From assembly GCA_937922005.1 (NCBI GenBank), contig CAKZWV010000003.1, forward strand, positions 1 through 25,525: a stretch of DNA of 25,525 nucleotides, written 5' to 3'. The position numbers were made by a program, and so were the translations under genes. Shown here piece after piece: positions 14,796 through 25,000 of the stretch (position 1 is its first letter; each line of letters opens with the position of its first letter). Origin of the DNA: an uncultured Clostridia bacterium. Its GTDB lineage: Bacteria > Bacillota > Clostridia > Saccharofermentanales > DTU023. The notes under the pieces were generated by a model. The model was not told the origin of the DNA. It saw only the letters and a program-made list of their open reading frames with translations, and did not search any database.

Positions 14796-16190
14796 CTATT
14801 CCGGGCGCTCCGTCATGGCCTTGGCATTTAAGATTTCTTCTAAGGTATGGGGAGCCGGGATCATCCCGGGTGCCGACAAGATCTCACGAACAGTCTTTCG
14901 GGTCTCCAGGGCCTCTTTGGCAATGGCCGCAGCCTTGGTATAGCCCAGGAAGGGCTTCAAATAGGTGATGACAGCCATGCTATTTTCTAAGAGCTCTGTG
15001 CAGCGCTCCTCATTGGCTACAATCCCATCCACACAATGAACTTTAAGGGTATCACAGGCATCGCCCAGCCAGCTGATGCTCTCAAAAAGCTTAAAGAAAA
15101 GGACAGGTTCAAAGGCATTGAGCTCCAGCTGTCCCCCTTCCACGCACATCGAAATCGTCACATCATTCCCCGCTACGGCAAAGGCCACCTGGGTTACAAC
15201 TTCAGGAATGACAGGATTAATCTTCCCAGGCATGATCGAAGACCCATTTTGTCGGGGTGGCAAGGTCATCTCGCCGAGGCCAGCCCGCGGGCCACTGGAC
15301 ATGAGTCGAAGGTCGTTGCAGATCTTAGAAAGGGCCATGGCAAAGGCCTTGAGTCCACCGGACACATAGGCGTAAACATCCAAATTTGACGTTCCATCAA
15401 AGAGACTCTTGGCCTGTGTGAAGGCATAGCCGGTAATCTGAGCCAGTTCCGGAACAATCTCCTTGATATAGGAGCCCGTGGCCGTTATCCCTGATCCAAT
15501 GGCCGTTCCTCCCATGTTAATGACCAAGAGGTAGTCCATCACCGTATCCAGGTGGCCCAAGGCCCGGCTTAAGGCCTCCGCATAGGCATCAAATTCCTGA
15601 CCCAAAGTCATTGGGACAGCATCCTCCAACTGGGTCCGTCCAACCTTGACCACATCCTCAAATTCTTTCGCCTTGGCCCGGAAGGCTTGCACCAGGGCCT
15701 CCATTTTAGGCCTGGCCTGGTCCCAGAGCATCAAGGCTGCCAGCTTCCCAGAAGTGGGGTAAACATCATTGGTCGACTGGCCAAAATTGACCGTATCATT
15801 GGGGTGAACGGGCTTATAAGTACCCAGACCCTGGCCCAAGATCTCATTAGCCCGGTTGGCAATGACCTCATTGGCATTCATATTAGCCGAGGTCCCAGCC
15901 CCACCCTGGACAGGGTCACAGACGAATTCCTTGGCCCACTGCCCTGCCAAAAGCTCATCACAGGCCTTTTCAATAGCATCACAAGCCTCCTGGCTGATCG
16001 ACCCATGGCGGGCATTGACCCTGGCCGCTGCCTTCTTCACATGGGCCAGGGCCTGAATCTGCTCTGGACGCAAGCTCTGCCCAGAAATGGGAAAATTCAC
16101 CTTCGCTCTGGCGGCATTGACGCCATAATATGCTTCAGCAGGAATGCTTAATGAGCCGACACTATCGGACTCGATCCGTTCATTTGCCAT
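14796..16190 (-). CDS. aspA: Aspartate ammonia-lyase
   Basis: Cytosolic deamination of L-aspartate to fumarate and ammonia, useful in anaerobic amino-acid fermentation or to feed fumarate reduction. Its 464 residues match the aspartase/fumarase class II family. The signature loop GSSIMPGKINP (316-326) places the catalytic serine at S318. GRTQLEDAVPMTLGQEF (184-200) and GAGTSANMNANEV (97-109) fit aspartase better than fumarase. The HPND segment (129-132) continues TVNFGQSTND where many family members have HVN. AAAGGAG lies just before the ATG. It follows mfd after 124 bp and may share its transcript or have its own weak promoter. Fumarase C is the main alternative. Confidence 0.9.
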   Translation of the reverse strand: MANERIESDSVGSLSIPAEAYYGVNAARAKVNFPISGQSLRPEQIQALAHVKKAAARVNARHGSISQEACDAIEKACDELLAGQWAKEFVCDPVQGGAGTSANMNANEVIANRANEILGQGLGTYKPVHPNDTVNFGQSTNDVYPTSGKLAALMLWDQARPKMEALVQAFRAKAKEFEDVVKVGRTQLEDAVPMTLGQEFDAYAEALSRALGHLDTVMDYLLVINMGGTAIGSGITATGSYIKEIVPELAQITGYAFTQAKSLFDGTSNLDVYAYVSGGLKAFAMALSKICNDLRLMSSGPRAGLGEMTLPPRQNGSSIMPGKINPVIPEVVTQVAFAVAGNDVTISMCVEGGQLELNAFEPVLFFKLFESISWLGDACDTLKVHCVDGIVANEERCTELLENSMAVITYLKPFLGYTKAAAIAKEALETRKTVREILSAPGMIPAPHTLEEILNAKAMTERPE

Positions 16191-16314
16191 ATCTTCTCCT
16201 TTGTAGTTGGGTCAGGCCGCCTGTCAAAGAAGCTCGACCAGGCCAGCCAACACCGAATAATACGACCATTTTACAACATTGCCGCTAAGATCGCCAATTT
16301 TCGGCCCCGGGCCC

Positions 16315-19300
16315 CTATTGGGCCGCTTTCCCCTTGGTCGCCTTCCCCTTGGCCATCTTCGCCTGGACCTCCTCCAGATAGGCCTCCCCAGCCAAAAATA
16401 GGCGGAAGACCTTGTCGGCCACCTTGACCACCGGGGCCCCAGCACCCAAGAAGACAAGCTGGGGCTGCTGGCCTAAGGTTAGATAAAGCTGGTCCCCATA
16501 ACCTGGTACGTTCAAAATACTCCCGACATCATCCGGATCGATCTTCCGGTGGGCAGGCCAACTAATGAGGACATTGGCTCCGTCCGCCTTTACCTGTTCC
16601 ACCCCGGCCTGGCTGGCCCGGGCCCGGATATAAGAAATCGCAAGAAGGTTCATAAAGGGCTCGGGAGCATCCCCAAAACGGTCGAGGACCTCATCTAGGA
16701 TTTCTTGATAATCGTTGAGATTTTCCATGGCAAGGAGTTTTCGGTAGATCTCAATCCGCTCCCCGGGGTCCGTCACAAAGGACTCCGGCAAGATGGCCTG
16801 AACCGGCAAATCGACCACACAAGCCTTCTTGCGGGGGAAGAGTTTGCTGAGGTCCGGGGTCTTTTCTAAATCAGCCCGGCTGATCTTTCCGGCCTTAAGG
16901 TCCGTCACGCTCTCTTCCAGCATCCGGGTAAAGAGGTCAAATCCGACGCTCTCCATATGGCCGCTCTGTTCAGCCCCCAAGAGGTTGCCGGCCCCCCTGA
17001 CCTCCAAGTCCCGCATGGCGATCTTAAAGCCAGAACCCAGCTCTGTGAAATCCCGGATGGCCGTCAGGCGCTTCCTAGCCACCTCCGACATCTCCCGGTC
17101 TGGCCGATAGGTAATATAAGCATAGGCTTGGCGACCCGACCGGCCTACCCGGCCCTTAATTTGATACAGCTGGGCCAGACCAAAACGATCGGCATTTTCC
17201 ACAATGATCGTATTGACATTGGGCATATCAATCCCCGATTCAATAATCGTCGTACATACCAGCACATCATACTTCTGGTCGATAAAATCAGCCATCACCT
17301 CTTCAATCCGCTCGGCACTCATCGAGGCATGGGCATAGGCAATGCGCAAGCCCGGCATGGCCTCCCCCAGGGCCTGAGCTTTGGCAGCAAGGCCCCTCGT
17401 CTGATTAAAAAGATAAAAGACCTGCCCCTGCCGAGCCACCTCCTTCAAGATGGCCTCCTGGCAAATATTTTCATCATACTCCATCACATAGGTTTGGACC
17501 GGACGGCGGTCTAAGGGGCCCTCTGTCAAGAGAGAAATATCCCGGATCCCGCTCAAAGACATATGGAGGGTCCGGGGAATAGGGGTGGCCGACAAGCTCA
17601 AGACATCTACCCCCTTATAGGTATTCTTCATCGACTCTTTTTGGCCCACCCCAAAGCGCTGCTCCTCATCCACCACGATGAGGCCCAGGGACTTAAAGCT
17701 AATCTCCTTCCCGAGAACTTTGTGGGTCCCAATCACCAGGTCAACCGTACCCCGTTTGAGCCCTTGGACGATAGCCCGGGCCTCCTTGGCGGGAGTATTG
17801 CGTGAAAGAAGGGCGATATTAAAGCCAAAGGGACGGAGACGGGGAGCCAGGGTCTCATAGTGCTGCTTGGCAAGGACCGTGGTCGGCACAATCATCACCG
17901 CCTGGTAGCCGTCATTGATAACCTTAAACATGGATCGGAAAGCCACTTCCGTCTTTCCAAAACCCACATCCCCGCAGAGGAGCCGGTCCATCACCTTGTC
18001 CTCCTCCAGATCTTGCTTAATCTCATTCAGGGCCACAATCTGGTCTGGGGTATCCTCGTAAGGGAACTGGTCCTCGAACTTCTGCTGCCAGTCATCATCG
18101 GGCCCAAAGGCATGACCAGGAATCTTTTTCCGTTCTAAGTAGAGGTCCAAAAGGCTAAAGGCCAGCTTCTTGACTGACTCCGAAGCCCGCAGCTTCTTTT
18201 TCTCCCAATCCGTACTCCGGAACTTGGATAATTTGACGGCGCCAGCCTCCTTACCAATGTATTTTTGCAACTGACTGACATCTTCCACCGGAAGAAAGAG
18301 TTCATCGTGACCCGCATATTGGACGTGCAAATAATCCCTTGCGACCAGCCCATCTTCTCTCGTCACAATGCCTTTATAGATTCCAATCCCATAGTCGTCG
18401 TGGACCACATAGTCGCCTTCGGCCAACTCCCCATAGAAATTGATTTTTTTGCCTTGGTAGCGTCGCTTTTTGCTTTGGACTTTTTTCCCAAAGATCTCTT
18501 CATTGGCGTATAATTCGACCGCCAGGCCCGGAAAGACAAAGCCCTGGCCCGGGCTGGTCGGCAAAATAGCCACTTGACGACGGTGCCTGGCATAATCTTC
18601 TAGCTTGCTTTCTAGGTAATGACTGAGAAATTCCTGGTTCTCTTTTTGGGCACAGGCAAAGATCAGCCGGGTTCCTGCCGCCAGCTTCCTGCTCATATCC
18701 TGTATAAAGAGTTCATCTTGCTGATAATAATTATCGCAGCTTCGCAGGGCCAGGTTAAATTTTGGGGCCCTGGGGAGGCCATTCCCCCCCGCCCCCAGAT
18801 CCATAATGGCATAAAGTCGCTCGGCCTGGTTGACCCGCTTCATAGCCTCGCCCGGGCTTAATTTGGCCTCAAGCTCCGGCCCCAGTAAATAGCCCTTCTC
18901 CAGGTAGCCCTCCGCTTCCGCATAGAAGGCCGCCAAATTGGTATCCATGGCCTTCTGGCAGTCCTTGATCTCTTCCACGACGATGGGCATGGTAGGCGGA
19001 ATATAGTCCAAGATGTTCCCCTGGGGCTTCATAATCCCGACCATTCTATCGTAATTCAGTGTATGCTCTGCCTCTTGCAGATTTTCCAGGTCCTGTTGAG
19101 TCCTTTGCTGGATTTGACCCAAGAGGGCCCTAGTATCCTGACCTGCCTTCCCCAAGAGGGCCTCCGTCTTCTCCGCTAAGAGCCGAGTCAGGGCCTCTCC
19201 CAGGGCTGCCCGGGTAGGAGCATCCGGACAGAACTCCCGACAGGGGAAAATGAGGCAGGCCTGGTCCTTCCCCACCTTTCCTACCGACCGCTGGGTCTCC

Positions 19301-20094
19301 AGGTCGAAGATCTTGATGTCATCGATCTCATCGTCAAAAAAGCTAATCCGCCAGGCCAGGGGCCAGTCCATCCGGTTGGGATCTGCTGTACAAAAGTCAA
19401 CAATATCCCCCCTACGTACAAATCCTCCCATACTATCCACCTGGTTAACCGCATCGTAGCCCAGGTGGGCTAAGCGGCTCGTAAGCTCCTCAATGGGTAT
19501 CCGCTGCCCCTTACGCAAGGAAAAGACTTCCCTGGCAAACTCCTCAGGCTTGGGCAGACGCTCCATGAGAATATTTGCTGGCAAAATAAGATAAAAGGGC
19601 GGGCCTGCAGGGACTTCGCCAAAGTGACCCTGGAAGGCTAGGAGCTTGGTCCACAAGGCAAGGCGCTGGAGTTCCAGGTTATTGATCCGGTGCTGGGGGT
19701 CACTCAAATTCAGAGGACGCCCATGGAGGATGGGTACCTCCCCCTTCCCATAAAAGCCCAGGTCCAGAGCCAAAGTCCGAGCCCGGAGCTCATCTTTCAC
19801 AATCACTACCACCCCAGGGGCCTGGGTGACCTTGCCTAGGGCAGCAGCCACATAGGCCGTGGCTTGGGCGGGAATCCCCACAAAATTTCCTCGGTCAGGG
19901 AAACTAGGCACAGCCGCCTCCTGCCCCATCTTGGCCCATTCAGCCTGCAAAAAAGAAGCCCCTTCGGCGACATAGTCGCCTAGGGCAAAGGCTTCAGGAA
20001 AGTAAGGCTTCGATACGTACTGTGTGGTTTTTGATACGTTTTCCGTATTTTTTGATATCTTCTGCGTTGTTTTTGATACGTTATGCGTTGTCAT
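16315..20094 (-). CDS. mfd: Transcription-repair coupling factor Mfd
   Basis: An ATP-driven DNA translocase that removes stalled RNA polymerase and recruits UvrA to lesions. The UvrB-like N-terminal region contains GGFVRRGDIVDF. The RNA-polymerase-interacting domain begins near residue 555 (EGDYVVHDDYGIGIYKG). Walker A GDVGFGKTE is near 706-714, DEEQRFG near 810, SATPIPRTLHMSL follows, and motif VI GRVGRSG is near 982. A TRCF C-terminal domain and a basic tail (KGKATKGKAAQ) close it. At 1259 residues it is longer than B. subtilis (about 1177) or E. coli (1148). The extra length is partly an N-terminal extension of four heptapeptide repeats. The ATG at 20094 has no clear ribosome binding site; a TTG at 19950 preceded by GAAGGGG is an alternative start. 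Confidence 0.95.
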   Translation of the reverse strand: MTTHNVSKTTQKISKNTENVSKTTQYVSKPYFPEAFALGDYVAEGASFLQAEWAKMGQEAAVPSFPDRGNFVGIPAQATAYVAAALGKVTQAPGVVVIVKDELRARTLALDLGFYGKGEVPILHGRPLNLSDPQHRINNLELQRLALWTKLLAFQGHFGEVPAGPPFYLILPANILMERLPKPEEFAREVFSLRKGQRIPIEELTSRLAHLGYDAVNQVDSMGGFVRRGDIVDFCTADPNRMDWPLAWRISFFDDEIDDIKIFDLETQRSVGKVGKDQACLIFPCREFCPDAPTRAALGEALTRLLAEKTEALLGKAGQDTRALLGQIQQRTQQDLENLQEAEHTLNYDRMVGIMKPQGNILDYIPPTMPIVVEEIKDCQKAMDTNLAAFYAEAEGYLEKGYLLGPELEAKLSPGEAMKRVNQAERLYAIMDLGAGGNGLPRAPKFNLALRSCDNYYQQDELFIQDMSRKLAAGTRLIFACAQKENQEFLSHYLESKLEDYARHRRQVAILPTSPGQGFVFPGLAVELYANEEIFGKKVQSKKRRYQGKKINFYGELAEGDYVVHDDYGIGIYKGIVTREDGLVARDYLHVQYAGHDELFLPVEDVSQLQKYIGKEAGAVKLSKFRSTDWEKKKLRASESVKKLAFSLLDLYLERKKIPGHAFGPDDDWQQKFEDQFPYEDTPDQIVALNEIKQDLEEDKVMDRLLCGDVGFGKTEVAFRSMFKVINDGYQAVMIVPTTVLAKQHYETLAPRLRPFGFNIALLSRNTPAKEARAIVQGLKRGTVDLVIGTHKVLGKEISFKSLGLIVVDEEQRFGVGQKESMKNTYKGVDVLSLSATPIPRTLHMSLSGIRDISLLTEGPLDRRPVQTYVMEYDENICQEAILKEVARQGQVFYLFNQTRGLAAKAQALGEAMPGLRIAYAHASMSAERIEEVMADFIDQKYDVLVCTTIIESGIDMPNVNTIIVENADRFGLAQLYQIKGRVGRSGRQAYAYITYRPDREMSEVARKRLTAIRDFTELGSGFKIAMRDLEVRGAGNLLGAEQSGHMESVGFDLFTRMLEESVTDLKAGKISRADLEKTPDLSKLFPRKKACVVDLPVQAILPESFVTDPGERIEIYRKLLAMENLNDYQEILDEVLDRFGDAPEPFMNLLAISYIRARASQAGVEQVKADGANVLISWPAHRKIDPDDVGSILNVPGYGDQLYLTLGQQPQLVFLGAGAPVVKVADKVFRLFLAGEAYLEEVQAKMAKGKATKGKAAQ
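20008..20091 (-). repeat. Four 21-bp tandem repeats encoding heptapeptides at the Mfd N-terminus
   Basis: Codons 2-29 of mfd form four in-frame units: TTHNVSK, TTQKISK, NTENVSK and TTQYVSK. The unit nearest the core differs from the second mainly at third codon positions (ACC/ACA, ACA/ACG, TCG/TCA, AAG/AAA), which suggests selection on the peptide and supports translation of the region. Confidence 0.75.
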
Positions 20095-20115
20095 AGGAAA
20101 ATCAAGTGTCCCATC

Positions 20116-20147
20116 TGCGAGCTAGCGAGCTGACGAACTAGCTCGCA
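20116..20147 (-). other. 10-bp hairpin at the pth stop / mfd leader
   Basis: A perfect inverted repeat, TGCGAGCTAG (20116-20125) with CTAGCTCGCA (20138-20147), has a 12-nt loop. It includes the pth stop codon (20138-20140) and lies 21 bp before the mfd ATG. There is no T run on the minus strand, so it is not a classical terminator. It may act as an mRNA stability or processing element, or modulate mfd translation. Confidence 0.5.
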
Positions 20148-20755
20148 GCCCCGCCGCCTGGGGGCGGAGTCAAGTCATGACCCCGGTGGTTAAAGTGTTG
20201 CATGGCGTACTCCAGGTCGTGGTTCAAAAGGGCTTCGACAGCGTCGGCAGCCTGAGTGAGCCCTGCATAAGCCGCCTCTTGGTCGATCTTTGGGATCTCA
20301 GAGAGGACCTTTTGCACCACATCATCCCGGTAACCGTGGCTCCCCTTATAGCCCACCCGGATCCTGGGAATATTTTCTGTATGAAAACAGCTGACGACAT
20401 TGCGCATCCCGTTATGGGTCCCCCCACTCCCCTGCTGGCGGATCCGAATGGTCCCCAAGGGGATATCAAAATCATCAAAGATCACCAAACAATGGTCAGG
20501 AGGAATCTTATAAAAGGCGGCCGCCTCACGCATACTCTCCCCACTGAGGTTCATAAAGGTATGGGGGGCGAGAAAAATGGCCTTAGCCTTGGGGAAGGAG
20601 ACTTCGGCGATTTGCCCCCTAAATTTTGTCTTATTGAGGGAAAAATGATGGCGCTGGGCCAAGATATCCAGTACCATAAAGCCCAGGTTATGCCAGGTGT
20701 AGGTATATTGGGGGCCAGGATTGCCGAGGCCCGCGATGAGCCAAGTTTCTTTCAT
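20138..20755 (-). CDS. pth: Peptidyl-tRNA hydrolase
   Basis: Releases tRNA from prematurely dropped peptidyl-tRNA in the cytosol. At 205 residues it is close to the family norm (about 185-195), with a Pro/Gly-rich C-terminal tail of some 15 residues. GLGNPGPQY (9-17) and catalytic H22 in TWHNLGF are present, though the common motif is TRHN, so Trp replaces Arg at 21. FMNLSG, DDFDIPLG and GSGGTHNGMRN are the other conserved blocks. The gap to murA is 6 bp, and the GGAG of its ribosome binding site overlaps the murA stop, so the two are coupled. The pth-mfd order is conserved in many Bacillota. Confidence 0.95.
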   Translation of the reverse strand: MKETWLIAGLGNPGPQYTYTWHNLGFMVLDILAQRHHFSLNKTKFRGQIAEVSFPKAKAIFLAPHTFMNLSGESMREAAAFYKIPPDHCLVIFDDFDIPLGTIRIRQQGSGGTHNGMRNVVSCFHTENIPRIRVGYKGSHGYRDDVVQKVLSEIPKIDQEAAYAGLTQAADAVEALLNHDLEYAMQHFNHRGHDLTPPPGGGAAS

Positions 20756-20761
20756 CTTGCT

Positions 20762-22033
20762 TTACTCCGGAATCTCTTCGATATCGGCCCCGATGCTGCG
20801 CATCTTATGGACAAAATCCTCGTAGCCCCGTTCGATGGTTTCGATCTGGTCTACGATAGTCGTGCCTTCAGCTACCAAGCCCGCCATGGCCACGGCCGCA
20901 CCGGCCCGGAGGTCCCTGGCCGTCACCGTCATCCCCCCCATGGGTTCCTTGCCTACGATATTGGCTAGTTTCCCCGTGGTGGTGATCTTGGCCCCCATGG
21001 CCTTAAGTTGCTCAATGTACTGGAAGCGATTTTCCCAGACATTTTCAATGACCCGGGAAGTCCCGGTGGCCTGGGTCAAAAGGGTCACCATCTGGGGCTG
21101 AAGATCCGTCGGGAAACCTGGGTAGGGCATGGTTTTCACACTGATGGCCTTTAGTTTCTTATTCATGCAATTTACCCGGATGCTATCATCCCCCTCTTCG
21201 ATCTCAGCCCCCATTTCCAGGAGCTTAGCAGTCAGGGACTCCATATGTTTGGGAATGACATTGGTCACAGTAATATCCCCGTGGGTAAGGGGGGCCATCA
21301 TCATATAGGTCCCCGCCTCAATCTGGTCCGGAATGACGGCATAGGTCCGTCCGGCAGGCAAATGCAGGCTGCCAGCAATCTTGATGACGTCGGTTCCTGC
21401 CCCCCGGACACTGGCCCCCATGGCATTCAGGAAGTTAGCACAGTCCACCACGTGAGGTTCTTTAGCCGTGTTATCAATGACCGTGGTCCCCCGGGCATGG
21501 ACGGCCGCCAACATAATATTGATGGTGGCCCCAACGCTGACCGTATCTAAGAAGATACTAGCCCCCTTCAATCGGCGCCGGCTGGTGGCCAGGGTAATCA
21601 TCCCTGCCTTTTGTTCTTCCTCATCGGCCCCCAAGGCGGAAAAGCCCTTCAAATGGAGATCAATGGGACGAGCCCCAAAATCACAGCCCCCGGGCAGGGC
21701 CAGTTGGGCGCGCCCAAATTTTCCTAAAAAGGCTCCCAAAAGGTAGTAACTGCCCCGGAGCTGGCGGACATTTTCATGAATAGCCTCAGGGTTTGTCACA
21801 GGCCGGGGGTCAATACTGACGGTTGTCGCATTGATCCGGGTAACAATGGCTCCGCAGTCCCGGCAAATATCAAAGAGGGTCTCAAGATCCGAAATATGTG
21901 GCAAATTTTCCAAGGTCGAAACCCCATCTGCCGCCATCGCCGCAGCAACGAGGGCTAGAGATGCGTTTTTTGACCCAGAGATAGGCACGGTTCCTTGCAG
22001 GGGGCCTGATTTTTTAATCCGATACTTTGCCAA
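20762..22033 (-). CDS. murA: UDP-N-acetylglucosamine 1-carboxyvinyltransferase
   Basis: The first committed step of peptidoglycan synthesis: transfer of enolpyruvate from PEP to UDP-GlcNAc. I place the start at TTG 22033 (423 residues). The protein then begins MAKYRIKKSGPLQG, aligning with the E. coli start and putting the catalytic K22/N23 (SGSKNA) at E. coli numbering; GAGGAA (22038-22043) precedes it. An upstream in-frame TTG at 22045 adds four residues with a poorer site. C117 in LPGGCDFGARPIDLH is the PEP-loop cysteine attacked by fosfomycin, so the enzyme should be of the sensitive type. RGSYYLLGAFLGKFG and the Asp in PDQIEAGTYMMMAP are also typical. It starts 27 bp after the kinase stop and is very likely in the same operon. 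Confidence 0.95.
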   Translation of the reverse strand: MAKYRIKKSGPLQGTVPISGSKNASLALVAAAMAADGVSTLENLPHISDLETLFDICRDCGAIVTRINATTVSIDPRPVTNPEAIHENVRQLRGSYYLLGAFLGKFGRAQLALPGGCDFGARPIDLHLKGFSALGADEEEQKAGMITLATSRRRLKGASIFLDTVSVGATINIMLAAVHARGTTVIDNTAKEPHVVDCANFLNAMGASVRGAGTDVIKIAGSLHLPAGRTYAVIPDQIEAGTYMMMAPLTHGDITVTNVIPKHMESLTAKLLEMGAEIEEGDDSIRVNCMNKKLKAISVKTMPYPGFPTDLQPQMVTLLTQATGTSRVIENVWENRFQYIEQLKAMGAKITTTGKLANIVGKEPMGGMTVTARDLRAGAAVAMAGLVAEGTTIVDQIETIERGYEDFVHKMRSIGADIEEIPE

Positions 22034-22057
22034 GGGATTCCTCAACTTTCTTAGAAA

Positions 22058-22071
22058 GGACTATTTGTTGG
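22058..22071. repeat. 14-bp inverted-repeat copy at the 3' end of the kinase gene
   Basis: GGACTATTTGTTGG on the plus strand spans the kinase stop codon (22061-22063) and occurs inverted and identical at 25286-25299, upstream of the kinase promoter. A third partial copy (GGACTATTTGT) is at 25413-25423. Confidence 0.5.
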
Positions 22072-25000
22072 TCCTTCGAAATAAATTATTATCTTTTAAA
22101 AAGCGCATCCAGATCCGTAAAAGGTCATAGAGGCTTAAGGCGGAAGGCTCTTCTTGTAAAAGCGTATTGGCCTGTAGTGGGGCCTCATTCACCAACCTGG
22201 TGACTCCCCGAACGGCAGCTTCCTTATTTAAAAGAAAATCGTAAAACTTATGGTAAATCTGTTTGTCATCTGAGACTCGGCGAAGGAAGTTCTCATCTTT
22301 TTCTGCTGTTAGGTGTTGGATTTCACTAGCCAAGCGCTCCACCGTCGGCAGGGTAATACGGAAGGTAGTTCCATCCCACCAATAGGGCTTATTATCTGGG
22401 TTCGAGGGCGGTATCAAAGACTGCTCCTGGCAATCTTCAATTGTAATATCTCCATCCAAATAAGAAGTAACAATCTTGGCAAGTTTGAGTCCAATCCCCA
22501 TCCCACCTGTATTGGCATTGCCACTCTTATCGCCCCGGTAGCCCAGGCCGAAGACGTATTTGCGTTCGTCGTGGATAATCCCCTTGCCATTGTCAGACAC
22601 CGTAATCTCAAGATTGTTATAAAAAATCAAGGTCTGGTTATGCTGGTGGAAATGGTAAATCAAGAGAGATTCCGTATTGCAACAGCTAGGTCGAGGGACA
22701 CGCAGGCCCTTATCGGACGAGAGGTTCTCCATCCCTAGCACTGGACTAGCCCCCGGCACCGAGTTGACCCCTTCTACCGGGTTGGTTCCTGTCGATGAAA
22801 GACTCTGTCCTTCAGGGCTGGGGCTTGCAGGTCCTGGCTGGAGAGCGGTGCTCGAACGAGTTTCCTTAGGGAAGGGATAGCCTGCAACCAATTCATAAAG
22901 TCCCTGGATGAGCTTTTGGACCAGTTCTTCTCGAGTCAGGCCAGCTAAGTCAGCCCAATTTTTCTTGGACTTGTACTGGGCCCGGAGCGTTTGGAGGTAA
23001 GTCTCTAAAAAGTCCTTCAGGGTGTCCCTAGCCTGATCAAAGTTGGCATCGCCCAACCCAACCCGTATGATCACTCGGCCCTGAGCTTCTGGGTTTCCCC
23101 GGAAGACCGGAGCCAGTAAATCTGATGAATCTTGGTTCACGCCATCTTCATCAAGGTCCGGGATTGCCTTGCGGTAGGGGTGCGACGCATAGTTGATGGC
23201 TTCGTACTTGGCTGCCGTATATTTTACAGCATTTTTTACAATATTGTTAAAGCATAGCTCAATACTACTTGTCGCAAAAAACTGTGTATGGGAGGTAGAC
23301 CAAAAAGTCCCTTCGTAAGCTCGGACAATATCGTCCACAATCATACGCCCTAGGCGACTGAGATCCTTCTCAAAGGACTCCCACCATTTAGCAGGAATCT
23401 CACTAAAGCTCGCTTTCTGCCCCGCCTGCTCCACTGGGCCTTGGGCCTTATCCTGCATCGTCTCGCCTTGGACCTCATTGATACCGTCGATGGCCTTCTT
23501 TTTTCGATTCCAATCTTGATTTTCGATTTCCGCCACCATCTCGGTCAAAGTCGACTTAATTTTCGGGCCAATCTCAAAAGCAAGATAGTAGGATAACCTA
23601 GTTGCCAATTCATCATAGCTGGCTTTGAGGATATCTGGTGTCAGGGGATAAAAGCTTAGATGGCAGAATTTGAGTTTATCCTGGACTTCTGCCACACCGT
23701 TATCAACTCCATTTCTGAGTAGCTCATTGATATCCTTGACGATAAAGTTAAGGTGTTTGTTTTTATCAGCCTGGAGCAAAATACCTAAGGTGTGGGCCAG
23801 GTTGACAATTCGCCGGACCTCTGCTTGGAGGTGGGGAATGTCCACTTTACGCGATTCCGAAAGGAGCTCCTGACTCTTGCCCAGGGCCTCCCGGATGTCT
23901 TCCAGCAAGCAGAGATTGGGTAAAGACAAAGCAGGTGGCAAAGTGGAAGGCTGAGCGGGGGTTGGAGTTGGATTGGGAGGGATTGGCGGCGCTGGATTAG
24001 GAGAAGGCAGGGCGGAAGCAGGCTCGGGCTCTGGGTCCGTCGTCACCTTCTCTATGTCTTTTAAAAGCTCACCGAGGCCATTTTGAATCAGCTCTAGGGC
24101 CTGCATTTGCAGTTTAATCTGGGAACTTAACTGGCGACAGCGAAGGTCCACTGTCACCGCCGGAGTATTTAACTCATGGTGAAAGATGTCCATAATTCGA
24201 GTTTGAACTTCCGTATCGACGCTTTCAACCGTGATATCTTCAATGGTCACTTTGATTGCTTCTGCCAGAGCCTCATTATCATCCTTCTTCAAAAGCTTGT
24301 TGAGCGTGACTTCGCCTCCCGCTTCATTGAGCTTTTGGCCCTTGCCATCGGTCAAGCGAAGCTGGTGTATCCGATAGCGGAATATTTTCTCATGTCTAGG
24401 GACAACCAGGGTGTTGTCTTTGCGCCCAGCCGTACCTTGAACAAAAATATGAGTCACGCCTGAGGTGGATTTTCCCTTATTCTTATCTTTTTTAGGTGAC
24501 TCCGTCACTACGGGATGGTCTAAAAACTGAGAAGTCTGGGTCGTATGGCCAGGGGTTGCCCAAGGCTTTTCCGGATCCGGCGGGGCCGCATCCAGCAAAT
24601 CTTGGGTAAAGCTCTCAAATTGATACCAATTCACATGGAGTTGGCTCAAAAGACCTTGAAAGCTCTGGGGGACTGGCCCATGCAAGTTACGAAAGGTACT
24701 ATCATAGAAGATAAGATCCCCTTTCGGACGAAAGAGGGCCACCCCAACCTTTTTTTCTTTCGCAATATTCCAGTATACGTAAGGCAACAGGGCCATTTTA
24801 TCCAAGGCATAGGGCTCTTTCTGTGGGGGTGGAGGGGGTAGAGGGGGCGAAGTGCGAGACTTCAAAGAGGGCTGAGCCTTCACGGATGGATGGCTAGGTA
24901 AGAACGACTTAGGGAAATCCTTCGTTGAAGATGCCTCTGGCCGAACTGGGATGGATCTTACTTTAGATGAGTTTTGCGCAAAAACGCCACTCGTAGGAAC

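Noticed and set aside
16296..16335. GC-rich inverted repeat at the mfd stop as a terminator
   Set aside because: GGCCC/GGGCC can pair with a 5-nt loop, but the sequence after it on the minus strand is not T-rich, so termination is doubtful.
20177..20968. 263-residue open frame on the plus strand opposite pth and murA
   Set aside because: It is antisense to two unambiguous genes, has no ribosome binding site, and its composition is explained by the codon bias of the opposite strand. The same holds for the long open frames at 16957-17514, 14129-14581 and 15687-16151.
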